A stretch of DNA of 64,000 nt, taken from NCBI RefSeq assembly GCF_000685235.1, contig NZ_ARYH01000001.1, forward strand, positions 2,170,001 to 2,234,000. The letters run 5' to 3'. Origin of the DNA: Hyphomonas adhaerens MHS-3. GTDB taxonomy: Bacteria > Pseudomonadota > Alphaproteobacteria > Caulobacterales > Hyphomonadaceae. The notes beneath the pieces were generated by a model that saw only the letters and a list, made by a program, of their open reading frames with translations, was not told the DNA's origin and searched no databases. Numbering within the stretch: the first letter of the stretch is position 1; each line of letters begins with the position of its first letter. Position numbers and translations under genes: made by a program. Below are positions 42,983-51,696 of this stretch, in pieces.

Positions 42983-43990
42983 ATGCCATTGATCGATGTT
43001 CACTGCCATGTGTCGCCATTTGATTTTCCGGCTGCACCTGGCGGTGAAGTTGCGCACCGATGGCCGTGCATGAAGTGCGGGAGCAAAGCCGCCGGTACAC
43101 TCATGATTGGTGACAAACCCTTTCGTGAGCTCGACAATCGGTCATGGGACGTCTCGCGACGTCTCGAGGATATGGATCGGGATGGTGTCGCTATCCAGGT
43201 TCTATCTCCGATGCCGGAACTTCTGTCTTATTGGTACGACGTCAAGGATGCGCTTCTAATCTGCGATGCGGTCAACGCGCAGATTTCCGGCATGATTAAA
43301 CAGCACCCCACCAGGTTCCGGGGACTGGGGGCGGTTCCTCTGCAGGATCCGCTGGCGGCCGCTCGCTATCTCAGACGGGTCCGGGAGGACTATGGTCTTT
43401 CCGGCGTAGAGATCGGCAGCAACATAAACGGAATTATGTTGGGCGATCCTTCGTTCGAAGGGTTCTTCGCGGAAGCTGAAGCGCTTGGCATGTGCGTTTT
43501 CGTGCATGCGCTGCATCCGATCGCCGCGAAGGCGGCGGCCGTGCCTCCCGCTGATACCGCCTTTGTCTATTTTCCGATTGATGTCGCCATGGCTGCTGCA
43601 TCCGTTGCCATGGCCGGCCTTCTTGACAGATTTCCCCGGCTTCGGATTGCCTTCAGCCATGGAGGTGGGGCCCTCGGCTCTCTCGTCGGCCGGATGGATA
43701 CGGGGTGGAATGCGACGGGTGGGTATGGTGGCCGAATGGCCGAGGCCCCGAGTGCTGTAATCGGCAAGATGTTCTTTGACAGCAACGTCTTGAGTGCAGA
43801 CTATCTATGCTACCTGGTTCGCCAGGTTGCGCCGGGCAAAGTATTCGCCGGAACGGACTATCCGTATTTGATTCAGCAGCAGGATCCTGACAGCTTCATT
43901 TCGAATCTTCCGCTTTCTGCGGACGAAATTCAAAGTTTGAAGTGGCGCGCGGCAGAGGACTTTCTGAACGAAAGGTTCGCGGGATTTTGA
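42983..43990 (+). CDS. Amidohydrolase-family decarboxylase, ACMSD-like
   Basis: A 335-residue TIM-barrel metal enzyme of the aminocarboxymuconate-semialdehyde decarboxylase group. The H-x-H metal motif is at residues 7-9 (V-H-C-H), a His in V-F-V-H-A-L-H-P near residue 177, another in F-S-H-G-G-G near 228, and the Asp in G-T-D-Y-P-Y near 293. A C-M-K-C pair near residue 30 is less usual. Family members decarboxylate carboxymuconate semialdehydes or aromatic acids. Here it could remove the ring carboxyl from the cleavage product, the step done by unrelated CmtD in p-cumate degradation. It is last in the Rieske operon. Confidence 0.87.
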   Translation: MPLIDVHCHVSPFDFPAAPGGEVAHRWPCMKCGSKAAGTLMIGDKPFRELDNRSWDVSRRLEDMDRDGVAIQVLSPMPELLSYWYDVKDALLICDAVNAQISGMIKQHPTRFRGLGAVPLQDPLAAARYLRRVREDYGLSGVEIGSNINGIMLGDPSFEGFFAEAEALGMCVFVHALHPIAAKAAAVPPADTAFVYFPIDVAMAAASVAMAGLLDRFPRLRIAFSHGGGALGSLVGRMDTGWNATGGYGGRMAEAPSAVIGKMFFDSNVLSADYLCYLVRQVAPGKVFAGTDYPYLIQQQDPDSFISNLPLSADEIQSLKWRAAEDFLNERFAGF

Positions 43991-44022
43991 CCGTTACGGT
44001 AAATTCCCCCGCTCAAGGGGGG

Positions 44023-44811
44023 CTACACTCCGTCCGGCTCGGGCAATCTCTTGTTTGATCGCAGAAGATTGCTCAGGGCCAGTGCGCAGCGCTGCAGGGG
44101 CTTGTGGAAGGCCATGGGAGTGGGAGGCGCTTTTGCGCTATACGGCATGGAGACCGAGAGGGCGGCCACCGTTTCACCGTCCGGGCCGGTAACTGGCACG
44201 GCGAGACAAATCATGTCCTCTGCCACTTCGCGGTCATCGATTGCGACGTTTGATTTGCGAATTGAAAGAATCTCGGTCCTCAAGGCAACTGGATCCACGA
44301 TCGTCTGAGACGTCAGAGGAACGAATGCTCCCTCACTCAAGTATTCATTGAGTGCCTGGTCATTCAATCCGGCAAGAAGGACTTTGCCGACGGCCGAACA
44401 GTAGGCTTCAAGTTGCATTCCCTCGCGTGTGAAGTCGGCTGCCCTCGGCGGACGACCAGGCATTCGGACCTTGTAGGTCACCATGCCATTCTCGAAGACG
44501 CCGAGGTGTGAGGTCAGGCCCGTTTCGGACGAGAGTTTTTTCAGTAGAGGTCGGGCCAGACGCGCCATCAGTGCGGCAATATCATTGCGCCCATACAGGA
44601 GCGTCGCCGCCAGACCTGGCCCAATAATATTCGGGCCGTATCGGCTGGCGAAGCCGGCTTCGACAAGTTGGGAAACGAGTCTGTAAGCAGTAGACGCAGG
44701 CAGATCTATCCGGGATGCAACTTCATTGAAGGGTGTATTCCCGCCATCCGCCACGATTTCGCGGAGAAGCGCGAGCGACTTTTCCAAAGATGTTGTGTGC
44801 ATTCGAGCCAT
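44023..44811 (-). CDS. IclR-family transcriptional regulator
   Basis: A 262-residue regulator. The ATG at 44811 follows GGGAG by nine bases; an ATG at 44826 would add five residues and touches an upstream palindrome. The N-terminal helix-turn-helix (F-N-E-V-A-S-R-I-D-L-P-A-S-T-A-Y-R-L) is at about residues 30-50 and the effector domain of about 170 residues has the usual C-S-A-x-G-K-V-L-L-A motif near residue 135. It is divergent from the hydratase-dehydrogenase-aldolase operon and likely controls it. The 32-bp gap to the Rieske operon end is convergent. Confidence 0.9.
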   Translation of the reverse strand: MARMHTTSLEKSLALLREIVADGGNTPFNEVASRIDLPASTAYRLVSQLVEAGFASRYGPNIIGPGLAATLLYGRNDIAALMARLARPLLKKLSSETGLTSHLGVFENGMVTYKVRMPGRPPRAADFTREGMQLEAYCSAVGKVLLAGLNDQALNEYLSEGAFVPLTSQTIVDPVALRTEILSIRKSNVAIDDREVAEDMICLAVPVTGPDGETVAALSVSMPYSAKAPPTPMAFHKPLQRCALALSNLLRSNKRLPEPDGV

Positions 44812-44828
44812 AAGCGGTTCTCCCATAT

Positions 44829-44843
44829 CGTGAGAATTTCACG
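44829..44843. promoter_or_regulatory. Putative IclR operator
   Basis: CGTGA-GAATT-TCACG, a 15-bp perfect inverted repeat, 18 bp upstream of the IclR start and 98 bp from the start of the divergent hydratase gene. Size and position suit an IclR site and autoregulation. Confidence 0.5.
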
Positions 44844-44940
44844 TTTGGGGTAGATTGAAAATGCGACGACTGAAAATTAAAGCTCTTGTCTGATTGTTGT
44901 CCGCTATCGCGTTATCGAATTTGGGAAGGGGGCTATCAGA

Positions 44941-45729
44941 GTGTCCAAACGGGAAATCCATGAAACCGCCGCGTTAAGGCTGCGCGAGGCGTATACGGGC
45001 GGCACCATCCCTCCGCTTCGCAATTTCCTGGACCCGACAGATGTGGACGGCGCTTATGCGGTGCAGGCGATAAACACTGAATACTGGCGCGGTACCGGCA
45101 GACGAATTGTAGGACGGAAGGTCGGGCTCACAGCCAAATCTGTGCAGCAGCAGCTTGGTGTCGATCGTCCCGATTTCGGTGTCTTGTTTGACGACATGCA
45201 GGTTCCGAATGGTGGGACCTTGTCCGCTGAGAAATGCATCCAGCCGAAAGCGGAAGCTGAAGTTGCTATTATTCTGAATAAGGACATCCCGAACGCCGCC
45301 GCCACCCGCGCAGACGTAATGGAGGCAGCTGACTGCGCCGTTGCAGCGATCGAGATCGTCGATAGCAGAATTGCGGATTGGAAGATCAGTTTTGCTGACA
45401 CTGTTGCCGACAATGGATCCTCGGCGTTCTTCGTTCTTGGAGACACAAAAAAGCGCTTGGAAGCGCTCGACCTCTATACGTGCGGAATGGTTTTGGAAGT
45501 AAACGGCAAAGTCGCATCTCTTGGTGCCGGGGCCGCCTGTCTCGGTCACCCGCTCGAAGCGGCTGCCTGGCTTGCGTCTACGCTTGCGGCACAAGGGGAT
45601 CACCTCAAAGCCGGCGACATCGTCCTGACAGGTGCGCTCGGGCCAATGGTGGCATTGGCGCCCGGCGATGACGTTGTCGCCAGAATAGGCGGTATCGGAA
45701 CGTGTCAATTTGCATATAGTGGGAGCTGA
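44941..45729 (+). CDS. mhpD: 2-hydroxypenta-2,4-dienoate hydratase
   Basis: A 262-residue hydratase starting with GTG. It has G-R-K-V-G-L-T near residue 58, the metal-binding E-A-E-V-A stretch near residue 103 and the I-E-I-V-D-S-R-I motif near residue 137, all normal for MhpD/BphH/CmtF. It adds water to 2-hydroxypenta-2,4-dienoate, giving 4-hydroxy-2-oxovalerate. It is first in the classical three-gene lower meta-pathway operon and is separated from the acetaldehyde dehydrogenase by two bases. Divergent from IclR. Confidence 0.94.
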   Translation: MSKREIHETAALRLREAYTGGTIPPLRNFLDPTDVDGAYAVQAINTEYWRGTGRRIVGRKVGLTAKSVQQQLGVDRPDFGVLFDDMQVPNGGTLSAEKCIQPKAEAEVAIILNKDIPNAAATRADVMEAADCAVAAIEIVDSRIADWKISFADTVADNGSSAFFVLGDTKKRLEALDLYTCGMVLEVNGKVASLGAGAACLGHPLEAAAWLASTLAAQGDHLKAGDIVLTGALGPMVALAPGDDVVARIGGIGTCQFAYSGS

Positions 45730-45731
45730 AT

Positions 45732-46673
45732 ATGACTGGTAAGACCAAGGTCGCAATCATCGGTTCAGGGAATATCGGTACGGACCTCATGATCAAGGTC
45801 ATGAGGAAATCAGGTGTGCTTGAAATGGGTGCTATGGTTGGCATCGATCCTGAGTCAGACGGATTGGCGCGTGCCAAGCGTATGAAGATTGCCACAACTC
45901 ATGAAGGCATAGATGGACTGACGAAGCTCGATGTCTGGCCGGAAATCGGGATTGTATTCGACGCCACATCCGCCGGCGCGCATAAATACCATAATGAAGT
46001 TGTCACAAAGGCCGGCAAGGTCATGGTGGACCTCACGCCTGCGGCCATCGGGCCCTACGTCATTCCGGTTGTGAACGGCGACGAGCATCTGGAGACGACG
46101 AACGTCAATATGGTAACTTGCGGCGGGCAGGCCACAATACCGATTGTGGCCGCGGTGTCTTCAGTAGCCAAGGTTCATTATGCCGAGATCGTTGCGTCAA
46201 TTGCATCGCGGTCAGCCGGCCCGGGAACACGGGCGAATATTGATGAATTCACCGAAACCACGTCTGCCGGAATCGAACAGGTGGGAGGCGCGGCGAAGGG
46301 CAAGGCAATCATAATTTTGAATCCGGCCGAGCCGCCTATGATCATGCGTGATACCGTCTTTACACTGTCCAGTGGCGCAGACGAGGCCGACATTGAGTCT
46401 GCGATCGCCAGTATGGTTGAGAAAGTGCAATCCTATGTTCCGGGATATCGCTTGAAGCAGAAGGTGCAGTTTGAGCGCTTTGGATCCAACAATCCTGTGC
46501 ACATCCCTGGCATCGGAGAGTTCGAAGGAATTAAGACCAGCGTGTTCCTCGAAGTCGAAGGGGCAGCTCACTATCTGCCCGCCTATGCCGGAAATCTCGA
46601 CATAATGACTTCTGCAGGGCTTGTAACTGCCGAAAAGATCGCGGTTCGCCGCCGCGAGAAGGAGACCGCGTAA
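45732..46673 (+). CDS. mhpF: Acetaldehyde dehydrogenase (acylating)
   Basis: A 313-residue enzyme of the MhpF/BphJ/DmpF family. The NAD motif G-S-G-N-I-G is at residues 11-16, and the catalytic Cys130 is in [11 protein letters not shown]. The length is normal. It converts acetaldehyde, channelled from the aldolase partner, to acetyl-CoA with NAD and CoA. Its stop and the aldolase start share one base, as usual for this complex. Confidence 0.95.
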   Translation: MTGKTKVAIIGSGNIGTDLMIKVMRKSGVLEMGAMVGIDPESDGLARAKRMKIATTHEGIDGLTKLDVWPEIGIVFDATSAGAHKYHNEVVTKAGKVMVDLTPAAIGPYVIPVVNGDEHLETTNVNMVTCGGQATIPIVAAVSSVAKVHYAEIVASIASRSAGPGTRANIDEFTETTSAGIEQVGGAAKGKAIIILNPAEPPMIMRDTVFTLSSGADEADIESAIASMVEKVQSYVPGYRLKQKVQFERFGSNNPVHIPGIGEFEGIKTSVFLEVEGAAHYLPAYAGNLDIMTSAGLVTAEKIAVRRREKETA

Positions 46674-47710
46674 TGTCATTCGATCCGAATAAGGACAAGC
46701 TTTACATTCAGGATGTGACCCTGCGCGATGGCATGCATGCCATTCGCCACCAATATGGGATTGAACATGTCCAGAAGATCGCGTCTGCCCTGGATGCTGC
46801 CGGCGTGGACGCAATTGAGATCGCTCATGGCGACGGATTGAATGGGTCGAGTTTCAACTATGGTTTTGGAGCCCATACGGATTGGGAGTGGATCGAGGCA
46901 GTCGCCGACGTGGTGGAAAATGCCGTCCTGACGACGCTTTTGCTGCCTGGAATTGGGACGATTGAAGAGCTTAAGCACGCCTACAACCTCGGGGTGCGGT
47001 CTGTGCGTATTGCTACGCACTGCACCGAGGCGGACGTCTCCAGGCAGCACATCGAAACCGCGCGCGAACTGGGCATGGATACGGTCGGCTTTCTCATGAT
47101 GAGTCACATGGTCGAGCCGGAGCATCTGGCCGAGCAGGCAAAGCTGATGGAGACCTATGGCGCCGAATGCGTGTATGTCACGGATAGCGGCGGAGCGTTG
47201 GATATGGATGGGTATGTTGCAAGGCTTAAGGCATATGACCGTGTGCTGAAGCCTGAGACCCAGCGGGGCGTGCATGCGCACCACAATCTTTCGCTGGGCG
47301 TGGCAAACTCAATGGTCGCCGCTCAGAATGGCGCATGCCGGGTTGATGCGTCACTCGCGGGAATGGGGGCAGGGGCCGGGAATGCCCCTCTTGAGGTCTT
47401 TATCGCAGCAGCGGAAAGAAAGGGCTGGAAGCACGGATGCGATCTGTTCGGGCTGATGGATGCCGCCGAAGAGCTTGTGCGTCCCCTGCAGGATCGGCCA
47501 GTCCGTGTCGACCGCGAAACACTATCGCTAGGCTATGCGGGCGTTTACTCATCCTTTCTGCGTCATTCCGAGAAGGCAGCGACGCAATATGGCCTTGATA
47601 CCCGCGATATTCTCGTCGAATTGGGGCGTCGCCGCATGGTTGGCGGTCAGGAAGACATGATTGTAGACGTCGCGCTTGATCTCCTGGAGGTGAAAGGCGC
47701 TCAGGCATGA
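46673..47710 (+). CDS. mhpE: 4-hydroxy-2-oxovalerate aldolase
   Basis: A 345-residue aldolase of the MhpE/DmpG/BphI family. The metal and catalytic residues are visible: D-V-T-L-R-D-G near residue 15 (Arg-Asp pair) and the H-A-H-H motif near residue 200. A C-terminal domain of the DmpG type follows (about residues 275-345). It splits 4-hydroxy-2-oxovalerate into pyruvate and acetaldehyde and passes the aldehyde to the dehydrogenase. It ends the lower-pathway operon and is convergent with a TetR gene. Confidence 0.95.
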   Translation: MSFDPNKDKLYIQDVTLRDGMHAIRHQYGIEHVQKIASALDAAGVDAIEIAHGDGLNGSSFNYGFGAHTDWEWIEAVADVVENAVLTTLLLPGIGTIEELKHAYNLGVRSVRIATHCTEADVSRQHIETARELGMDTVGFLMMSHMVEPEHLAEQAKLMETYGAECVYVTDSGGALDMDGYVARLKAYDRVLKPETQRGVHAHHNLSLGVANSMVAAQNGACRVDASLAGMGAGAGNAPLEVFIAAAERKGWKHGCDLFGLMDAAEELVRPLQDRPVRVDRETLSLGYAGVYSSFLRHSEKAATQYGLDTRDILVELGRRRMVGGQEDMIVDVALDLLEVKGAQA

Positions 47711-47817
47711 TGATCGTGCGCAGACTTTTGGCGTGTCCGTGTGTTTCCCGGATGGGAATGCTCGAACGCACCCAACAATCTGCGACCGGGATGGGCAGAT
47801 TGAGCGGTCTTTCCGAA

Positions 47818-48567
47818 CTAAGACGGGAACGCAGCGTCGAGCGCGCGGGTGCGAGCATGTGCCTTGCTGGCCTTTTTAGAGCCGCTGCTCGCCTGCGAAA
47901 TTTCCAGTTCCTTGCCGGAGCAGGGGGCTTCCAGAAGGCCTGTTCCGCAGTCGATCAGATTCTGCAACGGGTCAAAACCTTCCCAGATCGGGTTTTTCTT
48001 GCCGGAGGCGATATAGCTCTCATACGCCGCCTTTGCTGAAATAATGTACCAGGAAAAGTAAATGAGCCTCTGCTCGATCACGGGCTGCGGCAGATCAGAC
48101 TTCATTTCACGGATGTAACGCAGCATTTGGCCGAAGACGGAAAAGTTCATTGTCTCAAGAAAATCGCGAACCGTTTTTCGCCGAGTGCTCAGCAGGCTAT
48201 TGAGAAACCGGTTTGCCGTCGGAGAGGGATCTTCCATTTTGGATTCGGCCGGCCAGCGGACGAGAACGGTTACAACGTCCCGAACAGAATTCGGGCCGCC
48301 GGCTCGCTGAAGCGTCGACAGGCCTTCAAGCCAGCCGTCGCTACTATCCCTGAAGAGATCTGTAAGCAGCTCAGAGATCAGGCCTTCTTTGGATTTGAAG
48401 TAATAGTTCAACGATCCGCCATTTTTCGCGCCGGATGCGGCAACGATTTCCCTGACGGTTACAGCCTCAACGCCGCGCTCGGCAAAGAGCCTTCGCGCAC
48501 AAACTTTGATCCTGCTCTTGGTGTCGAGACCGTCCATGCCTGCCATTTCTCCTAAAGGTTTTGTCAT
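47818..48567 (-). CDS. TetR-family transcriptional regulator
   Basis: A 249-residue TetR regulator. The helix-turn-helix is near residues 34-56 (V-T-V-R-E-I-V-A-A-S-G-A, then L-N-Y-Y-F-K-S-K-E-G-L). Several Met codons near the start (residues 1, 8 and 11) leave the exact start open. The C-terminal ligand domain has no recognisable motif. It is divergent from the extradiol dioxygenase operon at 48985 across a 417-bp gap and is likely its regulator. Confidence 0.9.
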   Translation of the reverse strand: MTKPLGEMAGMDGLDTKSRIKVCARRLFAERGVEAVTVREIVAASGAKNGGSLNYYFKSKEGLISELLTDLFRDSSDGWLEGLSTLQRAGGPNSVRDVVTVLVRWPAESKMEDPSPTANRFLNSLLSTRRKTVRDFLETMNFSVFGQMLRYIREMKSDLPQPVIEQRLIYFSWYIISAKAAYESYIASGKKNPIWEGFDPLQNLIDCGTGLLEAPCSGKELEISQASSGSKKASKAHARTRALDAAFPS

Positions 48568-48984
48568 TCCTCAATACCATCCATAACGGCATGGCATGAA
48601 TTCATCCTTAAATGCTGCGCCGCACAAGTTCAATCGTTTGTCTAAAATAGCCCTTGTGGGTGCGCGGCTTGCTGAAATGTTAGGCGGCCGACGGACCTGT
48701 TGTCACCCCCGTAATTATACGCGGTAGCTACGCCTTGCGAACAATGTGCCAGTTGCTCAATGCCAGAAAAACCGGCCAATCGATGCTCTCACTCACGATT
48801 AAATGGCAAGGACGGGGCACTCAATCCCTCAGGATTAAGGGGGGAGCCAAAGAGCTTTCTCAATTTCCCGCTTCACCTTTGTAGAAGAGTATTTTATACA
48901 AGCGTTCTAAATGTTTTTGCGGCTGGCCGGCTCTGATACGCTTGTTGTGAACGCGAATTCGACCCGATTTTAAGGAGTATTGCC
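48568..48984. other. 417-bp divergent regulatory region
   Basis: No gene is seen. It separates TetR from the second extradiol dioxygenase. Near the dioxygenase is the AT-rich motif CAAGCGTTCTAAATG (48899-48913), 72 bp before the ATG. Near the TetR gene a related string (CAATCGTTTGTCTAAAAT) lies at about 48630, so the TetR protein may bind both. Confidence 0.5.
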
Positions 48985-49890
48985 ATGAGTATTGATGACA
49001 TCAGGTACCGGCGCATCGGCTACGTGGCCCTTACGGTGACCGATCTCGAAAAGTCCAGGCACTTCTACGAAACTTTGGTTGGCCTGAAGATGGACGAGGA
49101 GCCCGATGGCGAGTGCGCCTTCCTCAGATGCAGTGATCGCCACCATGATCTGGTCCTCTATAAGGGCCAGGAACCGGCATTGAAACGCGTTGGCTGGCAG
49201 ATGGAGAGCGAGAAGGCTCTTGAAGCTGTGCGCGCTCACTTTGGCAAACTGGGGATTGAGTGTGTAGCAGTCAGTGCGGAAGAGCGTTCCAGGCTCGGTA
49301 TCGGTGAGGCTTTCCGGGCAACCGAGCCGACGACCGGCGCGACGTTTGAGTTTTACTGTCACATGGATGCGGCGCCAGGTCCCTACGAGCAGACCCATAC
49401 GAAAATTGCTCGTTTGGGCCACCTTGTGCTCAGCAGTCCCGACCGCGCGGCAACCGAAAAGTTCCTCATGGAGGAGATGAATTTCCGCGTTTCCGATCGG
49501 ATCAAGGGCATGGTCACGTTTATGCGCTGCTTCCCCAATCCCTATCACCACTCCTTTGGAGTCGGCTCTGCAAAGACAGCTGGGCTCAATCACGTGAACT
49601 TTATGGTCACTGAGATGGCAGATGTCGGTAAAGCCAACAATCGCATGAAGAAAGCCGGCGTTCCGATCGTTTACGGCATTGGCAAGCATCCGCCATCCGA
49701 ATCCGTGTTCATCTATTTTCTCGATCCAGACGGAATGACGGTCGAATACAGCTACGGCATGGAGGAGTTTCCAGAGGAGTCACCGCGTACGCCGCGTGAG
49801 CTGCCAGCGTCGCTGGAGTCAATTGATTACTGGGAAGGCGTTCCCGATCCCAGGATGGCAAAGGTCGGTATCCTCGAACCGCTTAAATAG
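48985..49890 (+). CDS. Extradiol ring-cleavage dioxygenase, two-domain VOC type (paralogue 2)
   Basis: A 301-residue extradiol dioxygenase clearly related to the one at 33997, beginning with the same M-S-I-D start and sharing long blocks such as N-F-R-V-S-D-R-I and M-R-C-F-P-N-P. It has the metal ligands: His in R-L-G-H-L-V, His in L-N-H-V-N-F and Glu in T-V-E-Y. It cleaves a catechol-type ring. The two copies may act on different substrates or be expressed under different regulators. A perfect hairpin follows its stop. It heads a group with a ferredoxin, an acyl-CoA dehydrogenase and a crotonase. Confidence 0.92.
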   Translation: MSIDDIRYRRIGYVALTVTDLEKSRHFYETLVGLKMDEEPDGECAFLRCSDRHHDLVLYKGQEPALKRVGWQMESEKALEAVRAHFGKLGIECVAVSAEERSRLGIGEAFRATEPTTGATFEFYCHMDAAPGPYEQTHTKIARLGHLVLSSPDRAATEKFLMEEMNFRVSDRIKGMVTFMRCFPNPYHHSFGVGSAKTAGLNHVNFMVTEMADVGKANNRMKKAGVPIVYGIGKHPPSESVFIYFLDPDGMTVEYSYGMEEFPEESPRTPRELPASLESIDYWEGVPDPRMAKVGILEPLK

Positions 49891-49923
49891 ACCGCGGGAA
49901 GGGCATCTGATTGACGCTGAGCG

Positions 49924-49956
49924 CACCTGCGGGCCGTAAAAGTCCGCCCGCAGGTG
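49924..49956. terminator. Perfect 11-bp hairpin
   Basis: CACCTGCGGGC (49924-49934) pairs fully with GCCCGCAGGTG (49946-49956), loop 11 bases, then ATTTCAT. It stands 34 bp after the dioxygenase stop. It is the strongest stem in the window and probably ends or attenuates transcription before the ferredoxin gene. Confidence 0.65.
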
Positions 49957-50032
49957 ATTTCATCCTGATAGGGATTTTAATCTTTCCGAGGAGGACGGAT
50001 CGGGAGCATAGAGCCTGGTCCGCGCTAAAACC

Positions 50033-50353
50033 ATGCCAAGAATTACCTTTATCGATCACGCCGGTGGGGCGCGCTGCGTTGAGGCAGTAGCCGGCGAAAC
50101 ACTTATGGAAGCTGGCGTGAAATCCGGCGTCCCCGAGTTGGAGGCGGAGTGTGGTGGCGCCTGCGCATGTGCGACCTGCCACGTTTATGTCGACCCAGCA
50201 TTCCTGGCGAAGTTGAGTGCCCCGAGCGACGTTGAGCAAGGGATGCTCGATTATGCGGAGGCGCCTGTCCGGGAGAATTCAAGATTGTCGTGCCAGATCA
50301 TTGTCAGTGACGAACTTGATGGCATGACCGTTCATACGCCGCCTCAGCAGTGA
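50033..50353 (+). CDS. 2Fe-2S ferredoxin, adrenodoxin/plant-type
   Basis: A 106-residue ferredoxin. Four Cys ligands are visible: C-x5-C-x2-C in the C-G-G-A-C-A-C-A-T-C segment near residues 40-49, and a fourth in L-S-C-Q-I near residue 86. The spacing is that of adrenodoxin-type ferredoxins serving P450s and several sphingomonad oxygenases. It is the only electron carrier in the window and may feed the Rieske enzyme at 41108; no reductase gene is found nearby. An acyl-CoA dehydrogenase follows. Confidence 0.92.
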   Translation: MPRITFIDHAGGARCVEAVAGETLMEAGVKSGVPELEAECGGACACATCHVYVDPAFLAKLSAPSDVEQGMLDYAEAPVRENSRLSCQIIVSDELDGMTVHTPPQQ

Positions 50354-50461
50354 TGAAATCGCGACGTCCGGAAGGGCGCAGGACTTCTGCTGTTTCCGAA
50401 GTGCGAACAACACTCAGAACCGATGCTTCTGTAATCAAGCATCTTCGAAGGAATATCTACG

Positions 50462-51604
50462 ATGCCAATACCCGTTGACCGTCAGGGCCAGAGCGAGATG
50501 CATACCATCTTCCGCGATTCCGTGAGGCGCTTCTTTGCGTCTGAACTAGATCTTGATACGTGGGAGCGCGACCGTCTGACGCCGCGCTCATTCTGGCTGT
50601 CCGCAGGAAAGGCCGGCCTGCTATGCCCCACGGTGCCCGAGGCTTACGGCGGACTGGGGCTCGACTTTTCGTATAACGCCATTGTCACCGAAGAGCTCAC
50701 CTATGCAGGCTCGTCTGCGAGCCTGCCGCTCCAGTCCGACATTATTGCAGACTATTTCGTGCATCTTGGGACGGAGGAGCAAAAAACCAAATACCTTCCC
50801 GGCATGGTCGATGGATCCCTGATCGCAGCCATCGCAATGACGGAACCAGGCGCCGGATCGGATCTTCAGTCAATCCGGACAAGAGCGGTCCGGGATGGGG
50901 ATGAGTATGTCATCAGCGGCGCGAAAACTTACATTTCAAGCGGTCAGCATGCCGATGTTGTGATTGTTGCCGCAAAGACAGACCCTGAAGCCGGTGCGAA
51001 AGGCGTAAGCCTGCTCATTGTGGATGCTGATCGTCCGGGATTTTCCCGTGGAAGAAAACTGAACAAGATCGGGCAACATTCCGCGGACACGTCCGAGCTG
51101 TTCTTTGACGAAGTGCGCGTTCCCGCAAGTGCGCTTCTCGGGCAGGAAGGCGGTGGCTTTTCCGCAATCATGACACTGATGCCACAGGAGCGCCTTTCGC
51201 AGGCGATCATGGGGCAGGCGGGTGCACAGCGTGCGCTCGATGAAACGATCGGTTTCACCACAGATCGACGCGCATTTGGCCAGGCGGTCTTTGATTTCCA
51301 GAACACACAGTTCGTCCTCGCAGAGATCGCGGCATCCCTTCAGGTGGGCTGGTCGCATCTGGACTGGGCGATCCAGCGGCATGTGGCTGGCGGGCTTACT
51401 GCGACCGAAGCGTCCGCAGCGAAACTCTGGCATACAGAGATGCAATGGTCGGCGCTCGATAAATGTCTGCAGCTTCATGGCGGGGCAGGTTATATGGAGG
51501 AATACCCTATCGCACGCATGTGGCGCGATGCCCGGGTGCAGCGCATCTATGGCGGGACATCCGAAATTCTGAAGCTCGTCATTGGCCGTTCCCTGAAGCG
51601 GTAG
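50462..51604 (+). CDS. Acyl-CoA dehydrogenase, isovaleryl/long-chain type (paralogue 2)
   Basis: A 380-residue acyl-CoA dehydrogenase of equal length to the copy at 36127 and similar throughout (for example L-C-P-T-V-P-E-A-Y-G-G-L-G and L-Q-L-H-G-G-A-G-Y-M). It keeps T-E-P-G-A-G-S-D near residue 128. The C-terminal catalytic position is Gly (Y-G-G-T-S-E), while Glu lies in P-Q-E-R-L-S near residue 243, as in isovaleryl-CoA dehydrogenase. It is followed after 92 bp by a crotonase. Confidence 0.9.
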   Translation: MPIPVDRQGQSEMHTIFRDSVRRFFASELDLDTWERDRLTPRSFWLSAGKAGLLCPTVPEAYGGLGLDFSYNAIVTEELTYAGSSASLPLQSDIIADYFVHLGTEEQKTKYLPGMVDGSLIAAIAMTEPGAGSDLQSIRTRAVRDGDEYVISGAKTYISSGQHADVVIVAAKTDPEAGAKGVSLLIVDADRPGFSRGRKLNKIGQHSADTSELFFDEVRVPASALLGQEGGGFSAIMTLMPQERLSQAIMGQAGAQRALDETIGFTTDRRAFGQAVFDFQNTQFVLAEIAASLQVGWSHLDWAIQRHVAGGLTATEASAAKLWHTEMQWSALDKCLQLHGGAGYMEEYPIARMWRDARVQRIYGGTSEILKLVIGRSLKR

Positions 51605-51696
51605 GGAGCAGTCAGGCCTGGAACGGGCCAACTGCCGGAGAAGAAACGGCGATACGCGCGCCATAGACTATTCAATCGTCAAGTCGGAGGAGAGGC

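Noticed and set aside
33997..47710. A firm assignment as the p-cumate (cmt) operon
   Set aside because: Gene order, the decarboxylase family and the regulators differ, and the substrate pocket cannot be judged without alignment, so cmt symbols are not used.
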